Source: Uloborus plumipes (lineage: Eukaryota; Arthropoda; Arachnida; Araneae; Uloboridae). From it: 64,000 nucleotides of DNA. Positions within the stretch are counted from its first letter, which is position 1. Each line of letters starts with the position of its first letter. The DNA lies in assembly GCA_038373865.1 (NCBI GenBank), contig JAXGGA010002303.1, forward strand, positions 1 to 64,000, given 5' to 3'. The position numbers and the translations under genes are program-made. The notes beneath the pieces were generated by a model. That model was not told the DNA's origin and searched no databases. It saw nothing but the letters and a program-made list of their open reading frames with translations. Of the stretch, positions 24,831-36,029 are shown piece after piece.

Positions 24831-25339
24831 AACGCGAGTTTTCACAAAAAAACCCGTTTTTTTTTGTGCCTTCATTGAAAGTTTGAGAAGCTTTTATTTC
24901 GCCATTTTCTTTATGATTACTTTCATTGTTACTGTTTCCGTGGCGACCACGTTTTGTTATAACAATTGGATTTCATATTTAATCACATCAGCGCAAGTTC
25001 AAATTATGGTATTTGGCAACGTTAAATTGTTATTGTTTTTGAAATGTTAAAGCAAGGCTTCACTAGATAACAAGCTGTTTCATTTATTCAAAAGCCATGG
25101 GATAAAAGCAGTGGTAATTGTCCACCGACATCTATTGAATTTTATGGTAACTTACAGTATATAAAAATCAGATTACTTTACTTTTCAAGTGCGATTTCAA
25201 AATTGAGTATAAAAGTGTTATAGTTAGTTTTAAAATACTTTTTTTCCTCCTCAAGAGTGTTTAGTAAGATATTTCAGGTAAAAAATCAATAAATATGAAA
25301 CTCATTCTTAAAATATTAAGTTTCGAAACAAAATTACAT

Positions 25340-25440
25340 CTAATATCTTTAGACGAGCAATTCTTGTATATATATATTTCGGATCTCGAAAACGGCTCAA
25401 ACGATTTTGATAAAATTTTGTATTTAGATAAAGTTTTGGA
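25340..25440 (+). repeat. Interspersed repeat end (CGAGCAATTCTTGTATATAT), copy 2
   Basis: Direct copy of the 24690 repeat (TATCTTTAGACGAGCAATTC ... TCGGATCTCGAAAACGGCTC). It runs straight into the tRNA-like segment at 25441. Confidence 0.6.
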
Positions 25441-25846
25441 TTTTGTAGTCCGATCGGTAAGTCGTCGGACTCGTAACCGGAGGGTCCCGGGCCGATCATA
25501 TAGAGGAAGCCCAGCTGATCAAAGATCCACAGTCTTCATAAATGGTGGCTGGGGGACGTTAAAAATGTTCGTGGTCATAAAATCCTTCAAGTGAAACGAT
25601 ACCTCAGGGGGATGCTGGGCCAAGGGTCTGCTCGGCCCTTGGGTCTGTTCAAAAATGAACAGAGCGCTTTTCAAGGCCCCATCCCGGTTAAACCACGAGT
25701 TGTGGTATGTACGGGGGGAACCTTGGAGTGTCAAGTGAAGTGAAAGTCAAAACCAACTGGACTAAATGCGTACTGGAGAACAGGGACTCTGCATATATTC
25801 TCATCAACCCCTCCCACGCCTTCGGCGCCAAATGAAATGAAATTGG
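25441..25846 (+). repeat. tRNA-like SINE candidate
   Basis: It starts GTAGTCCGATCGGTAAGTCG and continues GACTCGTAACCGG then GGGTCCCGGG, which resembles a degenerate tRNA with A-box-like and B-box-like parts and an anticodon-loop-like CTCGTAA. A ~300-bp non-tRNA body follows (including GGGCCAAGGGTCTGCTCGGC) and a tail of ATGAA repeats. There is no intact B box (GGTTCGA is lost), so this is not a functional tRNA gene. Confidence 0.5.
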
Positions 25847-27499
25847 GTGTGATTTTACGGTGCGCATGGATTAACCCTTTGACGCAGAATTTTTATCAAC
25901 GTATTTTTCATACTTTGTTCATTACTCTGCATCCCCAAAGCAGAATACTTAGTGATGTTCTGCGACGCAAAATTATTTGCCCAAAATTGTTCTGCAAGAT
26001 AGATTTATACATTATATATTTACCGTCAAAATGTTACCAAAAAGTGTTTTCTCATTTTTACATATAATATACACATAATATATGCATCATGAAATCGACT
26101 GTAACAGAGTGGACATCCAACAGTTCAAATTAACTACCATAAGAAAAGAATGAGGCTCACCCTGGTTGTTGACAACATAATTCAATGTAGCAAGCTAATC
26201 ACGGCAGTTATACTATCTATATTTTTTAAAAAATATATCAGATTGAATGCAATTGTTTATTTTATTTCCAAAAGGCTTGTAACAGAGTGGACAATTCGAA
26301 ACATAGAAAAACATAGAATAGTGTTTTTTGGGGAATTTTTTTTTCATTTGCGTAATAAACTGCAGAAATGGTGTCAGAAGCATCTTTTGTGCACTGCAGT
26401 GTCATTTATTTTGTTGTTACATTTCAGTTTAATTTTAAATCACATTGAAAATTCTAGCAATTTGAAGCTGGGACACGTCATTTTCTCCTTCTTCTGACAA
26501 AGATAATTTTTGTTGTGTCCTTTCTAAATGGAATATACCTAATCAATTGATACTTGATGGCACAAAATTAAATGGAGAACCAATAAAAAATACACTTAAT
26601 GGGTGGGAGTTTTTAATATTGATTTTAAAAAATTCTAAAGTCTCGGACGTGATTTGTACCATTTTAGTTGGAATAACCCATATATGCTTGCGTACTTACA
26701 TGCTGTCTTTGTGTGTGTGTGTGTGTGTGTTTTTTTTTTTTTTTAAAGAACTGAAATATAGAGAGTCGCGAAATTATTTGCACTGTTGTCAGCCTTCGAC
26801 GAATGTTTCAAGTCATCAAAGATCACCAGAAAAGAAGTTGTAATACCTCTTTCTTTGGGCTACACCAGATTTACTCATAGACATCAGTTTTGCCCTTATG
26901 TAACACACGTAATGTCAATCAGACAGCATTGCATATACAATGGAGATTGCCTCGCGATTGTCCAAATTTCAATCATATTCGTTTCAGGTTCTTTAGTCAT
27001 TTTCATCCTTCTTTGAAAGACTTGTTAGGGATATTGTTCCTTCTTCAGCAGTTCGGATTTCTGTTTTTTACTATTTAAAATTTAAAACTTCATTCATGTG
27101 TTGATTTCAGCTAAAATTTTCTTAATTCTACAGGTTCTTTCTTCAAACATTTTCATTTTGACACCTTTACTTTTAAACAATTGTTTGGCTCAGTATGGCC
27201 TATTAAGGCTTTTATGCCGAACATCCAACCAAATCAACTTATGTTTTTAATACCATAGTAAAGACAATAATTATTTTTTTAATTTGTTTCATTTTTCTAT
27301 GAAGAGTTTGAATTAGAAAGATTTCATAAATTTGCAAATACTTCTTGCTTTATTTTCATTAATTCATATTTTAAATGCTTTAGTTTGAAATATATTTATA
27401 ATTATATTATTAATGCTTACTATATAGAAATACTTCATCATCGGTTAAGAAATTCAGTTAAAAAAACTCAAGTTCAAAAATTTCAAGCTCGGCATTGGG
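25847..27499. other. Intron 18 stretch without a supported gene
   Basis: AT-rich, with a (GT)n microsatellite at about 26702-26730 followed by a T-run. A TTAACCCTTTGACGCAGAAT motif at 25872 resembles a piggyBac-type end, but no partner end was found. Open frames here look like chance. Confidence 0.45.
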
Positions 27500-29230
27500 A
27501 CGTTAACTAATTTCCAGATCGCAGAACAAATGTTAAAAAACATTTTTCCGATTGGGGGGGGGGGAGGCTTGGATTACATCTATTTTCCTAATTTTAGCCT
27601 GAAGTTAATTGTTTCAAATATAATTACTTCGTCCCCGCTATTCTCTCAAGCGGAAAAATTGTTTTAAAATAATTTGAATGACTATTTTTACTTCAAGCTC
27701 CGTCAGAAATTCTGCGGCCAAAATGTGAAATCCCGAAAAACTTGAAAGGAGACTCCCCTCCCCCTCCACCCCGCGTTTCTCTTACGCGAAAAAATTGTTT
27801 TAAACATCATTTGAATAAATAATTTTCACTGCGAGTTCCGTAAGTGCAGTTCTGCGGAAATATGTGAAATGCTGCAGAACTTTAAACAAAGCTTTGCCTC
27901 CGCGATTCTCTCACCGGAAAATTGTTTTTAATACAATCTGAATAACTAATTTGCGGTCAAAATGACAAGGCCCTCAGAACTACAGACGTAGCTTGTGTCC
28001 CCTCGGTTCTTCCGCAGGAAAAATTATTTGAAATCTTAATTTGTTCTGTAAAATTCGTCACAGCAGTTCTGCGGTCAAAACGCAAAGAGAACTTCAAGCG
28101 AACACCCCCCCCCCCTCCGCCATTTATTGATGAGTAACGATTTATTGTTTCAAAGAAAATTTGAAAAGCTAATTTGTTCTGGAAGTTTCGTTGCTGACGT
28201 TCTGTGGCCAAAATGTGAAAGCCCGTAGAACTTTAAACGAAGCCTGCGCCCCTCTATTCTCTCAACTGGAAGAGTTAATAGTTTTAAACATCATTTGAAT
28301 AACTAATATGCACTGCAAGTTTCGTCTCTAAAGTTCTGCGGCCAAAATGTGAAAGATCGCGAAACTTCAAGCGAGTACACCCACCCCCCTCCCGCGATTC
28401 TCCCACGAGGAAAAAATGTTTTCAACATTGTCGAATACCTAATTTGTACGCAAGTTTCGTCACTGAAGTTCTGCGGATAAAATGTGTAGTCCCGCAGAAT
28501 TTCAAACGAAGCCCGTTTTCCCGCGTTTCTTTAACACGGAAGAATTAATTGTTTAAAACATAATTTGAATAACTATAGTTTGTACTGCAAGTTCGTCACT
28601 GAAGTTTTGTGGATAAAATGTGTAGGCCACCGCAGAACGAGTCCCGCTACCCGGGACTCTTTAACGTGGAAGAATTAATTGTTTTAAACATAATTTGAAA
28701 AACTATTTGTACTACACGCTTCGTCACTGAAGTTCTGCGGCCAAAATGTGAAAGCCCGAAGAATTTCAAGCGAAGCTTGCGTCCCCGCGTTTCCCTCGTG
28801 AGGAAACATGGTTTAGAAAAACAAAGTGTCGTCACAGAAGTTCTGCGGATAAAATGTGAAGACCTGCAAAACTTCAATTGAAAATCTGCGCCCCTGCGAC
28901 TCTCTTGCGAAAAAATTGTTTCAAACATAATTTGAAGAACTGATTTGTGTACCTACCGCAAAATTCGTCACTTAAGATCTGCGGCCAAAATGTGAAGGCT
29001 CGCAGAATTTCAGACTAAGTTTGCATTCCCGCGATTTTCATGCGGAAAAAAATAATCGTTGGAAACATTATTTGAATAACGAATGTGTACTGCAAGTTTC
29101 GTAGCTAAAGTTCTGCGGTCCAAATAAGAAGGACTGCAGAACTTCAAACGAAGCATGCGCAAGTGTCATCACTGAAGTTCTGCGGAAAAACAGAAAGGTC
29201 CTCAGAAGCTCAAGTCAAGTTGTCCGTTTT
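27500..29230. repeat. Satellite-like array, ~135-bp units with internal inverted repeat
   Basis: About 12 diverged units, recognisable by AGTTCTGCGGCCAAAATGTG. The unit's TTCTGCGG-type motif falls near 27712, 27853, 28067, 28198, 28334, 28471, 28606, 28732, 28840, 28976, 29110 and 29177. The spacing is mostly 134-137 bp, with some shortened units (126, 108, 67). Each unit also carries GAAC/CCCGCAGAAC, complementary to its own GTTCTGCGG, plus AATTTGAATAACTAATTTGT and CAAGTTTCGTCACTG. Confidence 0.85.
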
Positions 29231-30258
29231 TTTTTTTGGGGTTGCTTAATTTTGAATACAATTGTTCTGCAGCCCCGTTGTCTGTTCTGCGAGTCGCCGA
29301 TTTAGCAGTATTCTGCTTTCGGGCTCTGCATTAATTTACGGTAAAATAAGGGGAAAATATTATATTTAGCATTTTAATAATTTTCTGGTTATGTAATACA
29401 GCACAGAACAGTGGTGTCCCTTTCTGCGTAAAAAGTAAAATATTCATGGGAAATCGGTGTTTCTTTCAGTGGGACACCAGTGTCCCGTTTTTGCTTCAAA
29501 ATGTTAAATAAGGTTGTGTTTTTTAAAACAAATTACGGCTGTTTTAAATGCGTAATTGCAACCAAAGGCTTAAAAATGCTTTTCAAGTTTATCTAAATAA
29601 GTACTTCGCATTAAAAAAAAAAAACACGAGTTTACAAACCTGTTTTTTTTTTTAACCGAGCGGGCTCGGTCCCCAGGTACTTAATATTATACATAGTTAA
29701 AACCTATATATCGATTTTTAAAATTGTTACATAAACTAGTCCGAATTATGTGCAAAATGAAACATTGTCCGTATTGAACTATTGATAGTTGTCAGATTTC
29801 GAAAAAGTTGCCAAATGAAATGAAACATTCCATGTGTGAATATTTAGGTACCCTGGAATCTTTAACACAACAATATACTCGGATATTTTCATATTTTGAC
29901 GAACACACCCACAATATAGATGCCTGCAGTGAAACTGATATTTGAATCACATTTAATAAATATACCAAAGGTTCCCATAGAACTGCAAATAGAGTTTTTG
30001 GAGTGAAGAGAAGCTTCATCTTATAAAGTCTGATCCTAATACTCAATTAGTATTTTCACATTAATAAATGGTAATGTTCCACTAGTTTCTTTTTTTTTTA
30101 ATAACTGGAAAAAAATATGATAATTTGTTCAAATATTTTAAATGCTCAAAATGAAATGAACTATTTCTACTTTCTTAATTTCATTTTAGGTAGAATTTAA
30201 ACACTTAATTGTTTTATATCTTAATTAAGCTTGCAACAAATTGTGTCCCTTGTGTATA

Positions 30259-30907
30259 CAGGGTGTCCACTCCTATTGTGGCCCAATAGCTAATTTCTAA
30301 ACCGTTAGAGATAAGCATATAGTTCATTTACGAAAAAATCTCTAAATTATAAAAGGAATTTGGTCTATGAAATGTTTTTAAAAAAATACAAATTTTGAAA
30401 GAGTTACGAAATGTAAATTTTTATACAGCCTCCCAGTCCTATCAATCATATTTAGTAAAACATTCTTGACACTGTAACGTTTAAAACTAAAAAAAAATCA
30501 CTGTTCTACAACAAAAATTGACAGAGTTAGGACGTTTTGAAAAATCAAGATTTTGAAGGATTTCATGAGGTCATCGCGAGATCGCTTAAGGGACCGTATG
30601 CGAAATCCTTCAAAATCTTGATTTTTCAAAATGTCATAACTCGGTCAATTTTTGTCGTAGAAGAGCGATTTTTGTTTAGTTTTAAACGTTACAGTGTCAA
30701 TAATGTTTTACTAAATATGATTGGTATGATTGGGGAGCTGTATAAAAATTTAAATTTCGTAACTCTTTCAAAATTTGATTTTTTGAAAAACATTTCATAG
30801 AGCCAAATTTCTTTCGTAATTTAGAGATTTTTTCCAAAATGAGCTATATGCTTATCTCTAACGGTTTAGAAATTAGCTATTGGGCCACGATAGGAGTGGA
30901 CACCCTG
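30259..30907. mobile_element. Fold-back (long inverted repeat) element
   Basis: 649 bp bounded by CAGGGTGTCCACTCCTATTG and its inverse (GGACACCCTG), with TA at each edge. Almost the whole element is two arms of about 300 bp complementary to each other, with the turn near 30575-30595. No coding content. A truncated relative lies at 2441-2866. Confidence 0.85.
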
Positions 30908-30946
30908 TATATGTATATCTTTATTTCATAGTAACTGATGTCAAAT

Positions 30947-31088
30947 CTGTACCTCAGAACCAGACTAACGTAAGTCCATTTTCGTCATTTTTCAGTAGAA
31001 GGGAAAAACGATGTATTCGACAATCGTTTTTCCCCTCTACCGAAAAATGACGAAAATGGACTTACGTTAGTCTGGTTCTGAGGTACAG
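30947..31088. repeat. Near-perfect 142-bp hairpin
   Basis: CTGTACCTCAGAACCAGACT ... GGGAAAAACGAT, a ~10-nt loop (GTATTCGACA), then the complementary arm ATCGTTTTTCCC ... GGTTCTGAGGTACAG. The arms are about 66 bp with very few mismatches. No element class is assigned. Confidence 0.85.
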
Positions 31089-31289
31089 AAATTTAAAATA
31101 AACAACTTAATGTTTTTTCTATTATTTTTGTATAGTGAAATAAGTTGATAAAACTATACCAAAAGTATAAAAAATGACATAACAGTTGATTCTATATGGT
31201 AATCAACTTATGCTGCTTCCTTTGTTACTGTCAGGGCCGGTCTTAGGCCGATTGGACCGATTTTTCCCAATCGGGCCCCGCTCTAGCAA

Positions 31290-31599
31290 GGGGCCCCGCG
31301 CCAACAAATTATTTTTGACTTTTGGTAAATGAGAAAAAAGAACTATATGTTTAATCTGTCTGAAAGTATGGTGCTACGTTTAGTTCAATTTATGCTGTAG
31401 GAGCAAGGGGCCCCACGCCAACAAATTGTTTTCGCCTTTAGGTAAATGTTTTTAAAAAAAAAAACTATATCAAAACAAAAAGCTGTTTGGCAATATTTAA
31501 CTGATGTTTAATCTGTCTGAAAGTGGTGCTACATTTAGTTCAATTTATGGTGTAGAAGCAGGGGGCCTCGTGCCGAGAAAATTATTTTTGCCTTTAGGT

Positions 31600-31630
<31 letters not shown>

Positions 31631-31850
31631 CTATATCAAAATAAGAAGCTAATTGGCAAAATTTACTTGGTGTTTAATCCGTCTGAAAGTATGGTGCTAC
31701 GTTTAGTTCAATTTATGATGTAAGAGTAAGGGGCCCCGCGCAGACAAATTATTTTCGCCTTTAGGTAAATGTTAAAAAAAAACTAGCTCAAAATGAGAAG
31801 CTAATTGTCAATATTTAACTGATGGTTAAACTGTCCCAAAACTACTACTG
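31290..31850. repeat. Four-unit tandem repeat inside the hAT element
   Basis: Units begin with GGGGCCCCGCGCC-like sequence near 31290, 31407, 31560 and 31730. Each continues AACAAATTATTTTTG ... TTTAATCTGTCTGAAAGT ... GGTGCTAC-TTTAGTTCAATTTATG. Unit lengths vary (about 117-170 bp) through A-run expansion. Confidence 0.75.
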
Positions 31851-32636
31851 TCAGATAAATTATTAGAAAAATTTAAACATCTGTCGATTTGAACATCTTA
31901 AATCCAGGGTCGTACCTACGGCAACTTATACTCTATTGTCGAAAAAAGAAAAAAAGTAAAAAAAAAAAACCATAACCGGCCTGCCTCAACGTCAAAATTC
32001 TAAAAGATTATCGTCACTTAATATTATGGCTATAGTGGCCCTTCGCAGGGTCTTATTGTACTGGGTTCTCCCATTTAAGGGGCAATTAAGGTATTTACTT
32101 ATTTATTTGGAGACGGGCTTATTAAAATTCAACAACAATGAAATATTCTCCAAGAAAACACTACCGATGTTTACAGTTGCCAGTGTGAAACGTAAAATAT
32201 CAATTGTACAAGCACGTAAGTTAAAGAAAAACATAAGAGCATTTTTCACCCGATGAGTTTTCCAGGGGCGTTTATGTAAGGGGATCCATGAGGCCCTATT
32301 TTCTCCAAAAATCAACAAACACACTTAATCAAGATAATTTCTGAGCTTTTTTCCTTAAAAAAGCAAACGTAAGAGAGGTTATAGCAAACCGTCCCACATA
32401 GCTAGAGGTGGATGGCAATGTTTGATCTTTTCACGAGTGGCGTATCGAAAGGATAGGTGCTTTCCAGTGCCAGATTTATGGAGGAATAGTAAATTTCTGT
32501 TTCTCTACTCTGATAAATTTCCGAAAATTTCTGGAAGACTTGCCTTTTCTCTAACAACGAGGTCAATTGCCTAAAATGGCGTTTTAGGGATTTAAAATTT
32601 TGGTAGAGATCTCTCCTCTCCCGTTACCCTTTAATC

Positions 32637-34592
32637 CAGTGATTCCCAACCTGGGGGCGATCCCCCCCTAAGGGGCGATTTGGCCTCCTCAAAGGGGCGG
32701 TAAATTCTAAAGGGGCAATGGCGCGTGATGGGTATTTAGAAGAGAAAATACTAGTAGTAAAGGGGTAGCAAACCGAATTTGTGTGCAAACGTGTACGAAA
32801 CCGGTTGTTCGGAGTTCAGACAATTAATCACAAGTTAAGGAAAAAACTAATTAAAGTTCAAGAGCTTCCTCCTTGAACTTTAGGAAGTATTTTGTCTTTC
32901 ATTGTCCATTTTATGAATTTTCAGATTTTCAATATATTTTCTTTCAAATTTTTAGTTTCAATGATTTTATATCTCCCAGATTCCAGTGTAGAAAGGAAAA
33001 TAATTTCTTGAAAAATGTAGGGGAGAGTGGTAATGAATGGGCCATGGTGATGAATGGGCCACTAACAAAATATGAAAAAGTATTTGCATGAATTTTTTTT
33101 TTTGATGCCATCAATAGATGTAGCTATCTGTTCTACTAAACACATCCAATTTTCATTCGTTTGCGCTGAGTCAGTTTCAAACTAGAGTGGTATGGTCAAG
33201 AATCTGACTGAAAAGTAAATTTTTCCCTTTTTAGTAAAACATTTCCTACCTAAAATGTACCTAGTATTTCATGCATACATATGTATAAGCTAGTCTTTCC
33301 ATATCTATAAACTCATCTTAAGATGTATTTTGATGTTATCTAAATTCAATGTACTCAAAAAACCTAAATGTATTCCAAAAGTATAGGTGGGTCTGAATGG
33401 GCCACTATGTCATGGTAATAAATGGGCCACCTAAATATTGTTTTTCTTCCTTTTCTTTGGATTTTCGCATTAATATGAAACACAACTGACTGTCATAGAT
33501 AAAGATTACTGTCGTCAAAATAGGTTTGTAGTAACTTCTAAATATAATTTGCAGATCTATATTATATTCCTATAGGAAATTCCTATATTATATTCCTATA
33601 GACCTCTGGTCGCAGTGCGTGGCTTGAAAAATCCCCCCTCTCTCCTTCATATTATATTCCTCACAGTACAATTTCATTTTCTTTCTTGGTAACTTAAGTT
33701 AGATATTTCTTATTCCCGATGTCTAGTAAATTAAAAAAAAAAATTGAATTTTAACAAGTTTGAAAATGAAGAAGAAAGTGAAGTTTTTGAAAGTGATTTT
33801 TAATATTATTTTTGAAATATATAAATTTTGTTAAATCATAATGTGTATTATCTGTTATTTTTTATATATATTTGATGTTATTTATTTCTTACAATCTCAT
33901 TACTTAGTCATTTTTCTGCTACAATTGGTATACATTAGTTTTATTTTAATTGCACTAGTTTTGATGTTTATATAATTTTAAATCAGTATGATTTTGTATC
34001 ATCATGTCAAGTGCCACATTTATTTTGTCATATTCAGCAAATAAAAGATTAAATCCACATGTTTTCATTGAATTCATTTAGTGGCCCATTCATTACCTTC
34101 GATGGCCCATTCAACCCCATAGGTGGGGTTGAATGGGCCAAATTTCAAAATTTTTATTTTCTATTATAATTTATTATAGACAAGTGCTAATCCAACTTTT
34201 ACGGCTTTTTTAGACAGCCAGATAAGTAAAGTAACTAAAACACCAATTTAGAGTTAAAACAAAGTGTTAGAAAAAATTACAAAAATTCAAAACCAAAAAG
34301 TGGCCCATTCATTACCACTCTCCCCTACTTCTGTTTTTGAAAAGTACGTCGATGATCTTAGTTAAATATTACCCATCAAATGCTTATCAGTTAGCTTTGT
34401 GAAAAAAAAAAATAAAGGTATTTTATTTATTTATTAATATTTTTAGTTTAAAAGTGATTGGTTAAAATTGCTTATATTTTTAACAATATCGATGTTCACT
34501 TATGATTTTTTCGAGGAAGAAGGGGGGGGGGTGATAAGTGTCAGTCAGCGTCTTAAAGGGGGCGATGATCTCAAAAAAGTTGTGAAACACTG
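32637..34592. mobile_element. Nested hAT-type element (CAGTGATTCCCAACC)
   Basis: The ends CAGTGATTCCCAACCTGGGG and inverted CAGTGTTTCACAACTTTTTT are flanked by CTTTAATC and CTCTAACC (6 of 8 matching, consistent with an aged hAT duplication). Its left end shares GGGGCGATTTGGC-CTCCTCAA with the element at 59730. No transposase. It lies inside the 31232-36269 element. Confidence 0.75.
33018..34327. mobile_element. MITE-like element with GGGGAGAGTGGTAATGAATG ends
   Basis: TAGGGGAGAGTGGTAATGAA at the left and the inverse (TTCATTACCACTCTCCCCTA) at the right form perfect inverted ends of about 27 bp with possible TA target sites. The interior repeats the motif GAATGGGCCA or AAATGGGCCAC in both orientations at least six times. 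Class unknown. It is nested in the 32637-34592 hAT element. Confidence 0.75.
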
Positions 34593-35112
34593 CTCTAACC
34601 AAAACGGCAACCAGAGAATTAGGGCCCACAATACAGAATGCTGAGTTGATGATTTTTCTTTAAATATTCTTTATTACTGAATAGAAGTAAAAAATGCGCT
34701 TTGTTAAAACTAAGCGATTTTAAGAACAAAAATAAATAATGTTGGGGGAAAATCTTAATTTTTTTCAAAAAGAAATCAAGACACTTGAATTTTCAACCGA
34801 TATAAATTATTGGTCAATTAATTGTGTGCCCTTCTACCCTTTCTTTCACCCCCCCCCCTTTTTTTTCTACTTCGTCAGAAAATAAGAACGTGTTCAAAAT
34901 CTTACTTCTCCGAAGCCTTCTCCCACAAAAATTACTAAGGGAGTATCTACAATTTCGTTTCCTGGGTTTCAGTTTAAAAAAATTTTCAGGGAAAATTCTT
35001 CAAACACCTAAAAACATCGAAAATCATTTAAATTTGCGCTTTTGGAACTTCAATTTTGAACAAACTTCAATGCCCTTAACGCTACTAAATACAATCTTAC
35101 ACTCACGCAGTG

Positions 35113-36029
35113 AAACGGTTATATAAGTAGTCTTTTCATCATCAGTGGCGCGCCTATACGGGGTAGCTAAGGGGCTCAAGCCTAGGGAGCTAAGGGGCAG
35201 AAGACAAACCCACTGGACAAAACCAGGGAAATCCTAAAATTGCCATTTTGCACCTTTAATTTTTTTAATTTTCTGCTAGAGAGCACCCAATCCCCAACTT
35301 TCTGTTTAATGCTGCCAGAGATAATTTTGAAATATTTGCAAGGAAAATTTATGGACGTGGGACTAACTTTTGGCCAAGTTATGGGAGAAGGAACGGGTAC
35401 CCGTTCCTTCTTCCATAACTTGGCCAAAAGTAACTTAAAATTAGTTTTTGAGGCAACAAGTTCAAAGCATTTCTAGTAAGAAACCTCCATCTAATATCAA
35501 GGTCCTCTAAGAGAACATCTAAAACTGCGTTTTCAGGACTATAATTTCCAAAATTTTCGGGGAAGAGCCCTCAAAGAGTTGGGGGAGTTGGAGTTTTTTT
35601 TTTTTTTTTTTCAAAGTGCCACCCCCCCCCTTAAAAATATTCTCTCGTTTGGGCCGCTGCCTCAAATGTCTTCAAATATTATTTTAAAATATATATTTAG
35701 AAAGGAGAGTCTGAATATATATTTTATATTCAGAATTTGAGTCTGAATTTCTCGCCCATTCCTCTGACATTACCGAAGATTGTTTAGAATTGCATTTCAA
35801 AAATTCAACGAGGAAAATTGTCTAGAAGAGCGCTCCACCCTGCCATCTTCTAAATTGTTATTCTAAGCTTGGTTCCATTAGACCTCTCCAAAATTTAAAC
35901 ATATATATATATATACCCCGCTATTTGCCTGCCACTAGTACAACTTAGTTCTTGGGAATATAATCAAAAATGCAACATGCTTTTTCTGATATATGAAACG
36001 GTTATATAAGTATTCTTTTCATCATCAAC
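35113..36029. repeat. Segment bounded by a ~32-bp direct repeat
   Basis: GAAACGGTTATATAAGTA-TCTTTTCATCATCA occurs at 35113-35145 and again at 35996-36029 with one mismatch. Between them is CAGTGGCGCGCCTATACGGG (35145) and a loosely inverse GTACCCCGCTATTTGCCTGC-CACTAG near 35918-35938, suggesting another hAT-like insertion. Its borders are uncertain. Confidence 0.5.
35366..35431. repeat. Perfect-centred palindrome
   Basis: ACTTTTGGCCAAGTTATGG ... GGAACGGGTACCCGTTCC ... CCATAACTTGGCCAAAAG: arms of about 33 bp meeting with no loop at GGTACC, with one or two mismatches. Confidence 0.8.

Noticed and set aside
25441..25520. Functional tRNA gene
   Set aside because: The anticodon-arm-like part is suggestive, but the B box and acceptor stem are not intact and it is fused to repeat sequence; kept only as a SINE candidate.
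25872..25891. piggyBac-type end TTAACCCTTTGACGCAGAAT
   Set aside because: No inverted partner with TTAA could be found downstream, so no element is called.
24772..27078. Several 60-115-codon open frames on the plus strand as genes
   Set aside because: Composition is low-complexity and hydrophobic from AT-rich DNA, they overlap repeats, and none shows a recognisable domain.
27957..28928. Open frames rich in repeated FSRR/RRTSVT peptides
   Set aside because: They are produced by the satellite units and shift frame from unit to unit; not a repeat protein.
27500..29230. CRISPR-like array
   Set aside because: The ~135-bp units are diverged along their whole length, with no short exact repeats separated by unique spacers, in a eukaryotic intron.
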